A DNA stretch of 64,000 bases from Scylla paramamosain (Eukaryota; Arthropoda; Malacostraca; Decapoda; Portunidae), in NCBI RefSeq assembly GCF_035594125.1, contig NC_087166.1:20251266-20315265 (forward strand). The letters are read 5' to 3'. The notes under the pieces were generated by a model. That model was not told where the DNA came from, searched no databases, and saw only the letters and a program-made list of their open reading frames with translations. Made by a program: the position numbers and the translations under genes. Shown in pieces: positions 13,011 to 24,979 of the stretch (position 1 is its first letter; every line of letters begins with the position of its first letter).

Positions 13011-15781
13011 TCCGACACTTCGGTCTCCTAGTGGACATCAAGGATCGGAAGCTGCTCGATCCTCTCACCTCAGTCACAACAAAGGGACAGGTCACTCATG
13101 GTGAGAGCACACAGATCTCCCTCGTCAAGGCAGACCACCAGTTCTCCTCCCTGCTGAAGTCCTTCCCTACGCTGACGCAGCCGTACTCAGCCAGCAAGCC
13201 GGTCACACACCATGTTTCGCACCACATCGAGACCAAGGGACCTCCTACCCACGCCAAGGCCCGCCGCCTAGCTCCAGAGCGCGCCAGACAAGCCAAGGCA
13301 GAGTTCGAGTCCCTCATTAAGCAAGGCATCATACGGCCCAGCTCCAGCAACTGGTCTTCCGCTCTCCACATCGTGCCTAAGAAAAATGGCGAACTACGAC
13401 TATGTGGAGACTACCGCGCTCTCAACTCGCGCACCGTCGAGGACAGGTACCCAGTGCCTAACATCCAGGAGTTCTCTTCTCAGCTCTCCGGATGCACCTA
13501 CTTCTCGAGGATCGACCTTGTGAAAGCTTTTCACCACATCCCCGTCCATCCAGCGGACATTCCGAAGACTGCTCTCATCACACCCTTCGGATTGTTCGAG
13601 TACGTCAGGATGCCCTTTGGTTTGAGGAATGCCGCTCAAACCTTCCAACGCTTCATTGACGAAGTCCTTCGAGGTCTCCCCTTCTGCTTCGCGTACATCG
13701 ACGACCTCCTCATCGCCAGTCCTGACGCAGAGATGCACCAACAGCACCTCCAGCAAGTACTCACCCGTTTGCAAGACTACGGGGTGCAAGTCAACGTCGA
13801 CAAGTCTGTGTTTGGGGTCCCCTCCATCACCTTCCTTGGCCACACTGTCTCCTTGGAAGGCATCACTCCACTGCAAGAAAAGTGCGAGTCCATCCAGAAT
13901 TTCCCCAAGCCTACAACACAGCGCCAACTCAACCAATTCCTTGGGATGCTGAACTACTACAACCGCTTCATCCCCAGCTGCTCACTACTTCTTCAGCCCC
14001 TCTACGCGATGATCAAGCCTTGCAAGAGAGGACAGTCCATCTCCTTAGTCTGGACTCCAGCCACTGAGGAAGCTTTCACAGCAGCAAAACAAGCTCTCAG
14101 CTCCGTCTCACCTCTCAGCTTCCCTGCCCCAGATGCCATCATCTCTATCGCCACAGACGCTTCTGACATCGGCATCGAAGCAATTCTACAGCAGTATGTC
14201 GACGGAGGTTGGAAACCGCTCTCTTTCTTCTCAAAGAAATTTAACAAGGCGGAATCCAAGTACAGTACTTACGACAGGGAACTTCTCGCCATCTACAAGG
14301 CCATCAAGCGTTTCCGGTACTTCGTGGAAGGTCGCAACTTCCATGTATATACCGACCACAAGCCACTCACTTCGAAGCCCCTGCACATCAAGACCTCCTG
14401 TTCACCGCGACAACTGCGTTACATCGACTTCATCTCGCAGTTCACCACGGATTTGCGCTACGTCAAAGGTGAACACAACGCCCCAGCTGATGCTCTCTCG
14501 CGCAACATCTCTGCTGTGTCATCTTCTCCCATCGACTACACTGCCATCGCTGCTGACCAGGCCAACGATGAAGAGCTGCGGCAACTCCAAGACAACCCCG
14601 CACTACAGATGAAAAAGATACAACTCCCAGGAACCACAGTGCACGTTTACGCTGACACTTCCACCGATTCCTGTCGGCCCTACCTGCCGAAGACCCACCG
14701 GTATGGTGTTTTTCGTCAGCTGCACGACCTCTCCCATCCTGGCATACGAGCATCTCAGCAGATGATGACCTCACGCTTCATCTGGTCTGGCATCAACAAA
14801 GACGTCAGGCTGTGGACCCGCACATGTGTCAAGTGCCAAGCCTCCAAGGTGTGGCGACACACACGCTCTCCTGCGGCCGCCTTCACTCCAGTCTCTTCAC
14901 GGTTCGACCACGTGCATGTCGACCTCGTTGGACCACTACCCTACTCTGACGGTTACCGGTACCTTCTCACCTGCGTCGACCGCTTCACACGCTGGCCGGA
15001 AGCTGCACCTTTGGCTGACATCACAACGGACTCCGTCGCACGTGCCTTCATCACTACTTGGATCTCCAGGTTCGGTGTCCCTCTCAGCCTCACTTCTGAC
15101 CGTGGCAGCCAGTTCGAGTCCAGTATGTGGAACAAGGTGATGTCACTACTAGGCATCCAACGCTTCAGGACAGCCAGTTACCACCCGCAGGCAAACGGCA
15201 CCGTTGAGAGATTCCACCGTCAGCTGAAGTCTTCCTTAGCTGCCTCTGCCACACGTGCAGACTGGTCCCAGGCACTTCCTCTCGTCCTCCTTGGCATACG
15301 GACATCACTAAAGGAAGACCTACACCACTCCTCCGCCGAGCTCGTTTATGGTACCAAGCTCAGGTTACCAGGCGAACTCCTAACTCCTGCACCTCGCTCT
15401 ACTCCTTGCAGCGTTCAGGACTTTGCTGCCAACCTCTCTGACTTCATGCAGCGTCTGCAGCCTGTCCAGCCTCGCACGTCTCCCTCCAAGACTTTTGTCA
15501 GCCAGGATCTGGACACTTGCACGCACGTGTTCGTCAGGGTTGACGCAGTGAAGAAGCCCCTGCAGCAGCCCTACCAAGGCCCCTACAAAGTCCTGAGCAG
15601 GAGGAGAAAGACGGTCACTGTGGACAAGGATGGTAAGGCTGACACCATCTCCATCGACCGAGTCAAGCCTGCCTACCTCCTTCACAGTGACCCGGCCATC
15701 ATCAACACCATCGGCCAGAACGTCGCCACCAACACCACTCGACACCAGAAGACGGTTACGTTCCTCCTCCCTCGTCACTAG
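12950..15781 (+). CDS. pol: Gypsy Pol: reverse transcriptase, RNase H, integrase
   Basis: A single open frame of more than 916 codons. After the protease tail come RT motifs LRLCGDYRALN, FSRIDLVKAFHHIPV, PFGLRNAAQTFQR and the catalytic YIDD box near 13700. RNase H is seen as ATDASDIGIEA, YDRELLAIYKAIKRFR and VYTDHKPL. Integrase has an HHCC finger (HPGI...CVKCQASK) and a DDE core: HVDLVGPLP, TSDRGSQFES and NGTVERFHRQL. The C-terminal tail reads YQGPYKVLSR. It stops at 15779-15781, directly at the polypurine tract. The frame looks intact, consistent with the young LTRs, so it could still supply enzyme in trans. There is no methionine near the start, as expected for a Gag-Pol fusion. Confidence 0.95.
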   Translation, partial: TFEWTFYVAAVTQPILGADFLRHFGLLVDIKDRKLLDPLTSVTTKGQVTHGESTQISLVKADHQFSSLLKSFPTLTQPYSASKPVTHHVSHHIETKGPPTHAKARRLAPERARQAKAEFESLIKQGIIRPSSSNWSSALHIVPKKNGELRLCGDYRALNSRTVEDRYPVPNIQEFSSQLSGCTYFSRIDLVKAFHHIPVHPADIPKTALITPFGLFEYVRMPFGLRNAAQTFQRFIDEVLRGLPFCFAYIDDLLIASPDAEMHQQHLQQVLTRLQDYGVQVNVDKSVFGVPSITFLGHTVSLEGITPLQEKCESIQNFPKPTTQRQLNQFLGMLNYYNRFIPSCSLLLQPLYAMIKPCKRGQSISLVWTPATEEAFTAAKQALSSVSPLSFPAPDAIISIATDASDIGIEAILQQYVDGGWKPLSFFSKKFNKAESKYSTYDRELLAIYKAIKRFRYFVEGRNFHVYTDHKPLTSKPLHIKTSCSPRQLRYIDFISQFTTDLRYVKGEHNAPADALSRNISAVSSSPIDYTAIAADQANDEELRQLQDNPALQMKKIQLPGTTVHVYADTSTDSCRPYLPKTHRYGVFRQLHDLSHPGIRASQQMMTSRFIWSGINKDVRLWTRTCVKCQASKVWRHTRSPAAAFTPVSSRFDHVHVDLVGPLPYSDGYRYLLTCVDRFTRWPEAAPLADITTDSVARAFITTWISRFGVPLSLTSDRGSQFESSMWNKVMSLLGIQRFRTASYHPQANGTVERFHRQLKSSLAASATRADWSQALPLVLLGIRTSLKEDLHHSSAELVYGTKLRLPGELLTPAPRSTPCSVQDFAANLSDFMQRLQPVQPRTSPSKTFVSQDLDTCTHVFVRVDAVKKPLQQPYQGPYKVLSRRRKTVTVDKDGKADTISIDRVKPAYLLHSDPAIINTIGQNVATNTTRHQKTVTFLLPRH

Positions 15782-15790
15782 GGGGGGGGG
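15781..15790 (+). promoter_or_regulatory. Polypurine tract
   Basis: Ten G residues followed by AATAC immediately before the 3' LTR. This is the expected plus-strand priming site. Confidence 0.85.
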
Positions 15791-15795
15791 AATAC

Positions 15796-16279
15796 TGTAG
15801 CGGGACACAAGTCACCGCTCCTAGCACTCCGTTTTCTATTTCATTATCACCCTTCCGTTTTCACTCTCTCTACTGCACACGCTCTTGTCTTTCATCTCTT
15901 TTTCATCACTTTATACATTTCTCTTACTTGTCACATTCTGTGCACGTTCTTTTACACATGTATTACACATCTTCTCAATACATCTTACTACTCCTTTCTT
16001 CACACAGACATACACACACACATACACTCTCTTTTTCCATAATTTTGTATGTGTCGTTTGTTATGTTTAGTAATTGTTATATATATTGTTCATATTTTTA
16101 CCTGAATAAACAGAGAATACCCAGGCTAAGTTTCCTTTGCCAGAGCTACACAGTTATGACACTGGAAATGTTACCCTTCAAGGACTAAACACTGCTATGA
16201 CCAAGAGTCGTAGTTGGGAGCCTAAACTTCTCGCTTGAGCAACTTCCGGGCGGCCAAGTAGCACCTCACCTTCGCTACA
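15796..16279 (+). repeat. 3' LTR of CsRn1-like element
   Basis: 484 bp, about 99% identical to the 5' LTR. A 6-bp deletion lies in the CACACATACG region. It ends GCTACA and is followed by GAAG, the duplicated target. Confidence 0.95.
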
Positions 16280-17265
16280 GAAGTAAGTGCAAAGTGCTTC
16301 ACATAGGGTATAGAAACGAGAAAGCAAAGTATATTTTAAATGATACCCAACTGAAAAAGTTGACAGCAAAATTGATTTAGGAGTGACAATATCGAGTAAC
16401 TTAAAACCTAGCCAGCAATGTTCAGAAGTCGTAAAGGAAGCGAATAAAGTAATTGGCTTAATCGACAGATCTTTTGAATTTAATTCTAAGGATACGATCC
16501 TCACTTTGTATAACCCTTTAATCCTTCCCCTTTTGGAATATTGCGTTCAAGCGTGGCACCTCTATTACCAGAAAGACATTAATAAATTAGAAACAGTTCA
16601 GCGTAGATTAACAAAAATTATACCAAGCCTGAGAAACAAATCATGCGAAGAGCGTCTTAAAAAATTCAATCTAATCTAATATACTCAAAGAAGATTAAGA
16701 GGCGACTTAATACAAGTATTTAAGATCATTAAAGGCATTGATAACATGGAATACAGTAAATATTTTACGATAAAATTTTCAAATTACACGCGAGGAAATG
16801 GCTGCAAAAATTGATGGGAAATCCTTCAACTCTCACGGATCAAAAAAAAAAAAAAAAAAATCATTTTTTCCATCGAATAGTAAATCTATGGAATAAGCTT
16901 CCTCGAGACGTGATAGACTGTAACACCGTAGAGACTTAAACGCTGTTTTGATAAATATCTTGCCTGCAATCCGGCTAACAGCGTTTGTTTGTTAGTGATT
17001 AACTTCCTTGCCCTTAGGGAATGGGGGCACCTCATTTCATCTATTTTCTTTCTTTCCGATAAAATTTTCTTCGGGTTTTTTTTCTTCTCTAACCCCATAA
17101 GGTATTTCTTTCCGACCTTTTTTTTTTTTTTGGTACGGCTTATGCCGGAGGATGCGGAGAGAGCCTTCTGCTTTTCTGTCCTTTTCTTCTATTCTCACCT
17201 TAGTAGTCCTAGGTCAGGTAACCTGATGAGGACCGCAAGATCTGTTGTGGCCCGTTTTTTCTATT
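16280..17265 (+). mobile_element. Family B retrotransposon, copy 1, 3' part
   Basis: This resumes family B exactly after the LTR element. The joined site matches the uninterrupted copy on the minus strand around 42.2 kb. It encodes a decayed RT C-terminal domain (LEYCVQAWHLYYQKDINKLETVQRRL at 16540-16615, listed here only as a landmark in two parts: LEYCVQAW and KLETVQRRL). A 3' UTR with gtacggcttatgccggagg follows near 17135, also present in copy 2. The 3' boundary is uncertain, and I place it where (CT)n-like sequence begins near 17275. Confidence 0.8.
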
Positions 17266-17820
<555 letters not shown>

Positions 17821-17879
17821 GGGAGGGAGGAACAAAGAAAGATCATTGTGTTCTAAGATTTTATGCGATCACCGCTTGT

Positions 17880-18570
17880 TTTAGATTATTTGATGAAGGG
17901 ACAGGATTGATGTCCACCACTTGTTTCCTGTTGATAGACTACCACTCACCACCACTGTATCGAATATGTTTTTACCTCTCCTCTTCCCTACTGTTCTGAG
18001 TTTAGATGATGTACTTACTATAGCTAGATCAGATGAGAAGCTTGGTATTTCTGGTAGCTTGGAGGTCGTGGGTATAAGTTGATGTAGTTGGTGTGTGCGA
18101 GTAAAAGACATGTATGATGAGAGTTCTTGATTTAATAATAGGTAGAATGTACACACTTGATACGAGACGAGATTATAACGTGACGATTGATTGTTCTCTC
18201 TCTCTGAAGTGATATGAAATGATGACTGAGCAGCGTCTCTCAAAACTGACTGTGATTGAACAGAACTGAGTGAGAGACCAAGACTGACTGCTCGTGACTG
18301 GGTAACTAACTCCGAACTGAATTGTACTGGCTGGGAGTGAGACTACCATACGAGCTATATTTACCTGAGCTAAGTAGATCACGTTTTAGGTTTTGAGGTA
18401 AAGAAATGACCAATGAGATGCCAGGAAATGAGGTGAAGGAGCCAATAGGATATCTCGTTATTTTAGCCAATGACCAGGAAGGAAGGACTCAGAGCGAACA
18501 CAGGTGTTTTCCCTAAGGACTGGAAGTGGACATGAAATTCCCTTGAGAAGTAGAGAAGAAGGGTTAAAAT
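17880..18570 (-). repeat. LTR-like sequence downstream of minus-strand Gypsy pol
   Basis: Read on the minus strand it has promoter-like elements (two CCAAT-like TCATTGGTCA motifs and an ATAAATATA-like box as taaatatagctcg) followed by ATTAAATCAAG near the presumed polyadenylation site. About 150 bp of it (18330-18478) recurs inverted at 21775-21925. It lies 3' of the Gypsy pol below, so it is probably that element's 3' LTR. Exact ends are not defined. Confidence 0.55.
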
Positions 18571-18648
18571 ACGATAGACTGGCTGGCCATGGGCACATGT
18601 GGGATGAATATATGAACACATCGCATGTGTGAAGGATATATGAAATGG

Positions 18649-18753
<105 letters not shown>

Positions 18754-19036
18754 ATTGTTGAGAGTGATACAGATGCGTCCTCGCATTTGGACATAACAAT
18801 AAAGAGAACACGGGAGCAACTAACAGATAATACATAACATTAGAGAGAGAGTACGGAACGAGAACCTTAATAATAACATACAGACATGATAAGATTTCAT
18901 AATAAATGTACAACACAAACAAGTAAAGAAAATATACACATATATACATGATATTGAAACGGGATGATTAAACCTTAGAATGGGAACGAAGTTTCAGTCT
19001 GTAAGAAGTCGCTTGAAGGATCTGTTAAATCAGAAC

Positions 19037-21768
19037 TTAATGATACCTAATGTGCACATTCATTATGAATCTCTTGCTCACACACTTCAAAACATCGACA
19101 TGGACGATCAAAATGGTTTTGAGATTTAGCATCTTTACTTTATGACCATGGAGAGATTCGATTACACGGTGTGACCCAAAGAACAATGGATCCAATTTTG
19201 AATTATGATCGTGAACTCTGGCGAAGACTATACCACCGACTTCAGTGGAAGAATTTGTCGCTTTACGATTGCACAGCATCTCAGCTTGCGATGCAGTGAG
19301 ACGATCGTGAATGAGTTTATGAGTGAACTGAAAAACCCGGAGACGACATTTGACGTAGTCATCAATGTTGTAGACAAGACGCGGCGCGCTGTGGAGAAAT
19401 TCATAATGGAAGACGCTTGTCGGTACCAAACAGCACGAAATGTGGAGACTTGTTGATGGTGGAGTGGATTACTGAGTTGATGGAGCAGGCTATCTGAGGA
19501 AGCCATTCGTCCCAGGAGTGCTTTGCTTTTGTTATGTAACGCAGAACGTCAAGGATACGTTTATTACAACGCTCTACTTTGCCATTTGAACTGAGTGAGT
19601 AAGGAACAATGTTACATTTTTTTTATATGAAATTCTTTGCAAATCTCCTGTAAGACAGAGTTATTGAATTCAGCGCCATTGTCAGACAAGATGACATGAG
19701 GAGAGTTATAAGGACAAATTATGTTGTCAATGATTGCGCGACCAACAAAAGTTGCAGTTTTGTCCTTGAGAGCAACAAGAATGGTGAAACGAGTGAAACT
19801 TTCCACACAAACTAGAAGATACTGATAACCATTCTCTGTAAGTGGAGGTTTGAGCAGATCAATAGAGACTGAATCCCAAGCAGCGGAAGCGATGGGCATA
19901 TGGAAGCGATGGACTGTCGTGAGTGAGTGAGGTACGGTGTGAAGCACACTGAGGACAGAATGCGCAGTGTTGAAAGATATCTTTCCTCATAGTCGGCCAG
20001 AAATATCATCGTTTTGCTTGTGCAAGCCATCTGTCCCGACCTGGACTCCCTGCGTGGGGTGAGCTGTGAATACGGTGAAGTATGATACTCACTAATGACT
20101 GAGGTATCACGAGCTGAGATAAACGCTCACTAGAATCGTCAGTAGAGATATCACTCGACTTATACAAGAGACCGTCTTGCATGAAAAAACGTATCAGCAC
20201 TCACTTGCAACTTAAGAGAATTTGTCTCATCCCCAGATTCGAGGTTATAAGCAACACTAGAACAGAAGACGTCTGAATGTTGATGTGTCCTTATTTCATC
20301 CATGGTTGGCATGGCAGGATTGTCTGTGATAGCGACGATAGCGGCAACATTGCGTGATAGTGCATCTGACACTAAGTTTGCCTTACTAGAAATATATGAA
20401 AAAGTAAGATTAACTTCTTGAATCGTGAGATACCAGCGAGCAAATTGACTTTTGAAAATGTTGCCTTTGAAGGTCTCTGTGACAGCATAATGATCAGTGT
20501 GGACATGAATCATACAGCCTAAGATGAGTTTACAGAAATGACGTAACGCCCAGATCACGGTGAGACTTTCACGCTCTGTGACGTCACAGTTTTCCTTTAC
20601 CTTGTTGAGAAGTCTGCTAGCTAATACGCTAATACGCGATGTTTACCAGGTGAATCTTTCTGCATGAGAACAGCACTGATTCCAAAGCCAGAAGCATCAG
20701 TGTATAAGATGAAATCTTTCTTGAAATTAGCAAGGACTTGAAAAAGCAAGGACTGGTGCTTGACACAAGGCAGTTTTGAGAAGATCAAAGGCATCTTGTT
20801 CCTTTTCAGACCACATGAATGTAATATTTTTCTTGAGCAAATGAGTGAGAGGCTGAGCGATAATGATGAGGCAGATTTTTTTTTTTTTTTTATGATATTG
20901 GTGATAAAATCTAGCAAGACCGATGAATTGCATGATCTGATTGATATTAGTAGGAGCAGGGAAATTTTTCACAGCGTTTATCTTGTCATTTAAAGTGTGA
21001 ATACCATCTCTGTCTACTTTGTGACCAAGGAATCTGACTTGCTGTTTGTAAAACGAGCATTTGGTGAGTTTAATTTTCAAGCCAACAGCTTGAAAGCGTG
21101 ACAAAACGAGAGGCAGTGAGTGAAAATGGTCCTGTAGAGACTTTGATGTAATGATAATGTCATCATGGAAGCAGAACATGCCTTTACCGATGAGGACAGA
21201 ATTCATCAATCTTTGAAACGTTAAAGGTGAGTTACGTGTACCTTGAACCATGCATTTGAACATGAATTGGCCAGAGGAGGTAGTGAAAGCAGTATATGGC
21301 CGTGAAGTTTCCTCTAATTCAATTTGGAAGAGTCCTGAGTAGAAATCTAGGGTGCAAAATATCGCATTTGAATCAACGAGAGACTGAAGATGACCTCGCC
21401 AAGATCACCTCGATCAACCTCGTCATAGGATAACAACACGCCAATTGTCTTGTTTCTTTGGTAACGGGTAACAAGGGAGGTTATGAGGTGAACAGGCATG
21501 TTCCACTACATCCTGAAGTAACATACCCCACACAGCGTCATCAAGCAGAACACGACGGCTGTGTGGCACCCTGTAGCTGGAAGGGTAAGATGGTCTGGAC
21601 GCAGGCGTCAGGAGGACAGAGTGATGATGATGTCTGTGTGGCCCAGAGGTTCACCAGGGAGTGAGACAACGTTCCTTAAAGAATTCAGGAGAGCTAGTAA
21701 TTCACGTTGAGAATCTGGGAAATCAAGTACTGATATATGATCATCTGTGATAGGCGGGAGAGAAGACA
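19037..21768 (-). pseudogene. Ty3/Gypsy pol remnant (RT, RNase H, integrase), errantivirus-like
   Basis: Read right to left. 21768-21610 gives a pre-RT spacer region. 21263-20727 gives RT with a changed catalytic box (FHDD where YxDD is usual) and FLGHKVDRDGIH. An A-run frameshift near 20890 follows. 20780-20160 gives RNase H (LYTDASGFGI, VHTDHYAV). 20200-19980 gives the integrase zinc finger (HSSPHAGSPGRDRW). 19947-19612 gives the integrase core with DLLKPPL and LSDNGAEFNNS. 19429-19037 gives the integrase tail. At least four frame breaks separate these parts. No gag or env is recognisable. The lineage resembles the envelope-bearing element at 52-58 kb. Confidence 0.82.
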
Positions 21769-21774
21769 TGCTAT

Positions 21775-21930
21775 GGTTGTCAGATGCCGTAACCAGATAT
21801 CCTATTGGATCCTTCATCTCATTTCCTGGCATCTCATTGGTCATTTCTTCACCCCAAAACCTAAAACGTGATTCACTTAGTTCAGATAAATATAGCCCGC
21901 ATGGCAGTCTCACTCTCATTCACCTCCGAG
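21775..21930 (+). repeat. LTR fragment in inverted orientation
   Basis: The sequence from about 21781 (ccgtaaccagatatcctatt) to 21925 is the reverse complement of 18330-18478 at roughly 85-90% identity by eye, including the TCATTGGTCA and taaatatagc boxes. It directly abuts the 5' edge of the pol remnant in the wrong orientation for its 5' LTR. Confidence 0.75.
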
Positions 21931-21999
21931 CTGCAGGTAAAGGAGCAGCTAATTCCAACCCACTGCATCTCTAAACAATAAGGATTTGGTAGTAGTAGG

Positions 22000-22790
22000 G
22001 AAAATGGCACCAGGGTCGCCCATCCTAAAATGGCATGCCATTGGGGTCCTCGTGAAATGGGGACCCCAGTGGCATGCCATTTTAGTTTATCTTTTAGGGC
22101 AACGTCACCAGGGACCATGTTACAGGGGAGCGACGGTGATGGCGGCGCTGACGGGAAGAGGCAGGGGCATGCGTCCTTATCCTTCGGCGGCTATGAAATG
22201 ACTAAATTAATTAATAATGGTGGGTGGGAAGTAATTGACTGGTAAGGGGGGGGGTCGGAGCCTGAACGCATCAGGCGAGGCGAGCGCTGACAGCATGCCA
22301 TCAGGGTCTCCATCCTGAAATGGCTTGACACTGTCGCTCACGCGGCAGTGGAGGTCGCTGACGGCTTGACACCAGGGTCTCTGTCACACGCGCGGCAGTG
22401 GGGGCTGCTGACAGCTTGCCACTAGGGTCCCCAATCACACACGTGGGTCCTGAGCAGCCAGGGTGGTTGAGTCTTGCCATCACGTGCTCCCTCCGACATC
22501 TCAGTACATTTCAATGTCTCCCACCACTCGATGGTCAAGGGCAGTGGAAGGAAAGGGGAGGAGGACTTAACGCATCAGGAAAGTGGGTGGCGATGCCACC
22601 AGGGACAATGCGGCCTTTGTTTTGGGCGGGCACGGGAAGTTGAGGGCTGTAGGATGGGCTGCCACAAGGCCGCCACGCGCTAGTCGCCTGGCCTGGGCGG
22701 CCAGGGTGGTTCAGTCGTGCCATCATGTGTTCCCTCCGACATCTCAGTACATTCCAATGTCTCCCACCACTCGATGGTCAAGGTCAGCCA
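22000..22790 (+). repeat. Left terminal repeat region of Polinton
   Basis: From 22250 (ggagcctgaacgcatcag) to about 22790 the sequence matches the reverse complement of 35905-35385. Inside are degenerate repeats of about 50 bp built on caccagggtctcc and gcgcggcagtggggg. A ~90-bp block (ccagggtggttgagtc... at 22456) recurs at 22699. The outer part, 22001-22085, is a separate block (see the palindrome entry). Confidence 0.85.
22027..22083. repeat. Near-perfect palindrome in outer terminal block
   Basis: A 23-bp stem (22027-22049 pairing with 22061-22083, one mismatch) around an 11-nt loop. Arms read aaaatggcatgccattgggg and its complement. A related block with a reduced stem lies at 35939-35987 in the same, not inverted, orientation. 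Confidence 0.85.
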
Positions 22791-22939
22791 CGCTGTTCTG
22801 TTATAACCTCCAGCTTGTCGACGTATATATGACATGAAAAGGTGAAGTTAGTCTGTTAGTTGACAGGGCATAAAAAAAACATGTCATTCAGAGATAGTGA
22901 CGATATATACATATACCTATATGTGTATCTTCTCTTGCA

Positions 22940-23790
22940 GGTGGTAGGTCATTTCCCAAAAACACAACGACAGAATTTGAAAACAGAATCTTACCCATTC
23001 ATCTAGACACCAGCAGGGATTATGAAGTCGGCCTGTGTAATATCTTATTCCCTAAATATTTCTACTGCATTACGGAAAGGGATCCAAATTCCAGTATATC
23101 GTTTCATGGCCGGGTTAAACAGTCCGAGTTTGATGTCTACGAATATAACATGTATACCTATCTACCGGAAAGGAATATCATCTCCAATTTTACCGATAAG
23201 AACATACCAGCCATAACTAAGGCGATCAATGGACAGATAGTGAGAGAACTTCAAACAATTTTGAAGGAGTCCTTTAAGATCTATTTCCCATACTCGGAAA
23301 TTATTTATTACGACCGCGATTTGGAGAGAGTCGTAGTTAACAATGGGATCGTACCTCCTATTGATATAAAATTTGCCTCGCATATAGCTCGCATTCTGGG
23401 TTTCAATCGAAATTTTCGCTACACCGTTTACTTTCAAAGAACTGGCGACGTCATTTCATCTTCCAGTGCGAGCGAAGCTTCCCCCTCGACACCCATAAAA
23501 TTATTCGCTCAATACGTACCGCGAGCTGACATGGGGACGCATTATATGTACGTTTATACCAACATCATTTTCCCATTCGATTTGGTAACCAACTAGTTAA
23601 TATATTAGACGTCATACCACTCCCTGGCGACAGCACTAGTAAAGGTTCGAATCCAATTACATATAAACCACTTTCCATATCAACTATAGATAGTGTGGCC
23701 ATCAAAATGACTAATCAAAGTGGCAAAACTATTTAGTTTGAAGATGAGGAAAACAGTGTTATTTGTGTGTTACATATAAGACCACGTTAA
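22940..23790 (+). pseudogene. Polinton virion-protein paralog 1 (minor-capsid-like), broken
   Basis: The main frame runs from 22940 to 23596, then shifts by one near 23586 and continues to about 23790, with a stop near 23733. The N-terminal pattern is FENRILPI followed by YEVGLCNILFP. The C-terminal pattern is PLSISTIDSVAIKM then VLHIRPR. I recognise this as a protein that recurs in arthropod Polintons beside the capsid gene. It may correspond to the minor capsid (penton-type) protein, but that is not certain. An ATG at 22881 opens the preceding frame, and tcttctcttgcag ending at 22940 looks like a splice acceptor. The start is therefore either spliced or frameshifted. A second, divergent copy lies at 31380. 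Confidence 0.65.
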
Positions 23791-24469
23791 CTTTTGCGTC
23801 TCGGATGTAAAGTTTGGAAGAGAATCGATCAAGACAGGATAAGGGTAGGGGCGAAGATAATGAAACAGGTAGGTGTTGCCTACTTCCGAGCCAAGCCATG
23901 CACCTCGCGGTCATCTGCACGGGAAACTTCAGTGTTTCCCCGCGCGTCATAGCTAATGGGGTGCAAGTGTTGACAATGTTATAGAAAAAAAAAAAAATGG
24001 GTGTTCACTCTGGGACAGCAGAGACACGGCTTTTATGTGAAGTGTGTGGGAGATGGCACACTAAACCACCCTGCCCCCTCATGTGTGGAAGACCAGTGTG
24101 ATTCATGCGAGCGGTGTTGTTCTATTTCCACATCTTCCAACAGAACACACCTGCGAAGTTGGAGATCCTGATTCTTCTGGTAAGCATTATTACTTATTTT
24201 GGCAAGAATGTATAATAATAAAGATGAAATGACTGTCAATCTTTACAAGTTTGAGCACTAAGTACATCTGTTCAGGTTCACACTCAATTGAGCAGAGCGG
24301 TGACGTAGAACACACACGTCGGCAAGCGTCACATACCAACATCCCACACGGAGGTGGGGGAAGATGTAAGGAAAAAAATAATAAAAATCTACTACAAATA
24401 ATAAATCAATAAATACGGTGCCACTGCCACTATTACTAGCTACTGCTAATATTTTTTTTTTTTTTCAAG
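23791..24469. other. Spacer in Polinton, nothing recognised
   Basis: No supportable frame. A-rich runs lie at 23984 and 24372, and a poly-T tract (24449-24465) ends in caag just before a possible exon. Confidence 0.4.
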
Positions 24470-24585
24470 ACTCGCCACAGCCGGGGCCGATTGGATTAAC
24501 GGATAATGTATTATATTCCTCTGAGACTTCAAGTCCCCCGCTACCTACAGAAGGTAAATATCAGTTTAATAATAATAATAATAAC

Positions 24586-24654
<69 letters not shown>

Positions 24655-24920
24655 CTGTCGCTGATACTTCTATTTTTTTTTCCCTAGACACGCCACAAGC
24701 GAAAGCAGACCGCGATAAGCGCGGGGCGCCGGAAGAACTGCGCTTAATTGGTTCGAGGGAAAATTTCACCAGACATCAATATGACATACCTGAACATGTA
24801 AGCAGAGATCCACTCAGTCTACTTACCGAATACAGAGGGTTCTTTATACAGGAAATTAGATCATATTTCATGTCACATGGTTCGCTATTTCCCCCCACCC
24901 TAAAAATATTTTCACACATT
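24470..24920 (+). pseudogene. Possible spliced N-terminal exons of Polinton DNA polymerase
   Basis: A T-tract ending in CAAG precedes an 84-bp open segment (24470-24553, starting SPQPGP), which ends at AAG|GTAAAT. After an (AAT)n-filled gap, TTTTTTTTCCCTAG ends at 24687 and a second open segment starts TPQAKADRDKRG and runs to a stop near 24910. Both join in the same phase. The second segment holds DIPEHVSRDPLS and IQEIRSYF, which resembles the region preceding the zinc-binding part of Polinton polymerases. Splicing is inferred from the signals alone. Confidence 0.4.
24568..24653. repeat. (AAT)n microsatellite
   Basis: About 28 AAT units, inside the putative intron. The poly-Asn frame it creates is not taken as real. 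Confidence 0.97.
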
Positions 24921-24979
24921 CTCTGTTACTAGTTAAATTCTCTACCATAGGCAAGGATTTTCAATCCTGATGGCAGACA

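Larger units (their letters stand above)
11252..16279 (+). mobile_element. Ty3/Gypsy LTR retrotransposon, CsRn1/Kabuki type
   Basis: A complete insertion: 5' LTR 11252-11741 and 3' LTR 15796-16279, both starting TGTAGC and ending GCTACA. The duplicated target GAAG lies at 11248-11251 and 16280-16283. The LTRs differ by about four substitutions and one 6-bp indel, so the insertion is recent. The primer site matches the 3' end of tRNA-Trp, Gag has a CHCC rather than CCHC cysteine motif, and the target duplication is 4 bp. Those three traits are known for the CsRn1 clade. Gag is short and the protease-pol junction is frameshifted, so this copy is probably non-autonomous. Confidence 0.92.

Noticed and set aside
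13096..15808. Minus-strand frames opposite the Gypsy pol (up to 178 codons)
   Set aside because: Shadow frames of a well-supported plus-strand pol.
22301..22837. Overlapping frames of 60-84 codons in the Polinton left terminal repeat, and similar frames at 35.25-36.0 kb
   Set aside because: They lie in GC-rich repeats, are not conserved in frame between the two ends and have no domain.
24418..24687. Poly-Asn frame, with a poly-Tyr frame on the other strand
   Set aside because: Made by the (AAT)n array. The flanking codons are better explained as exons around it.
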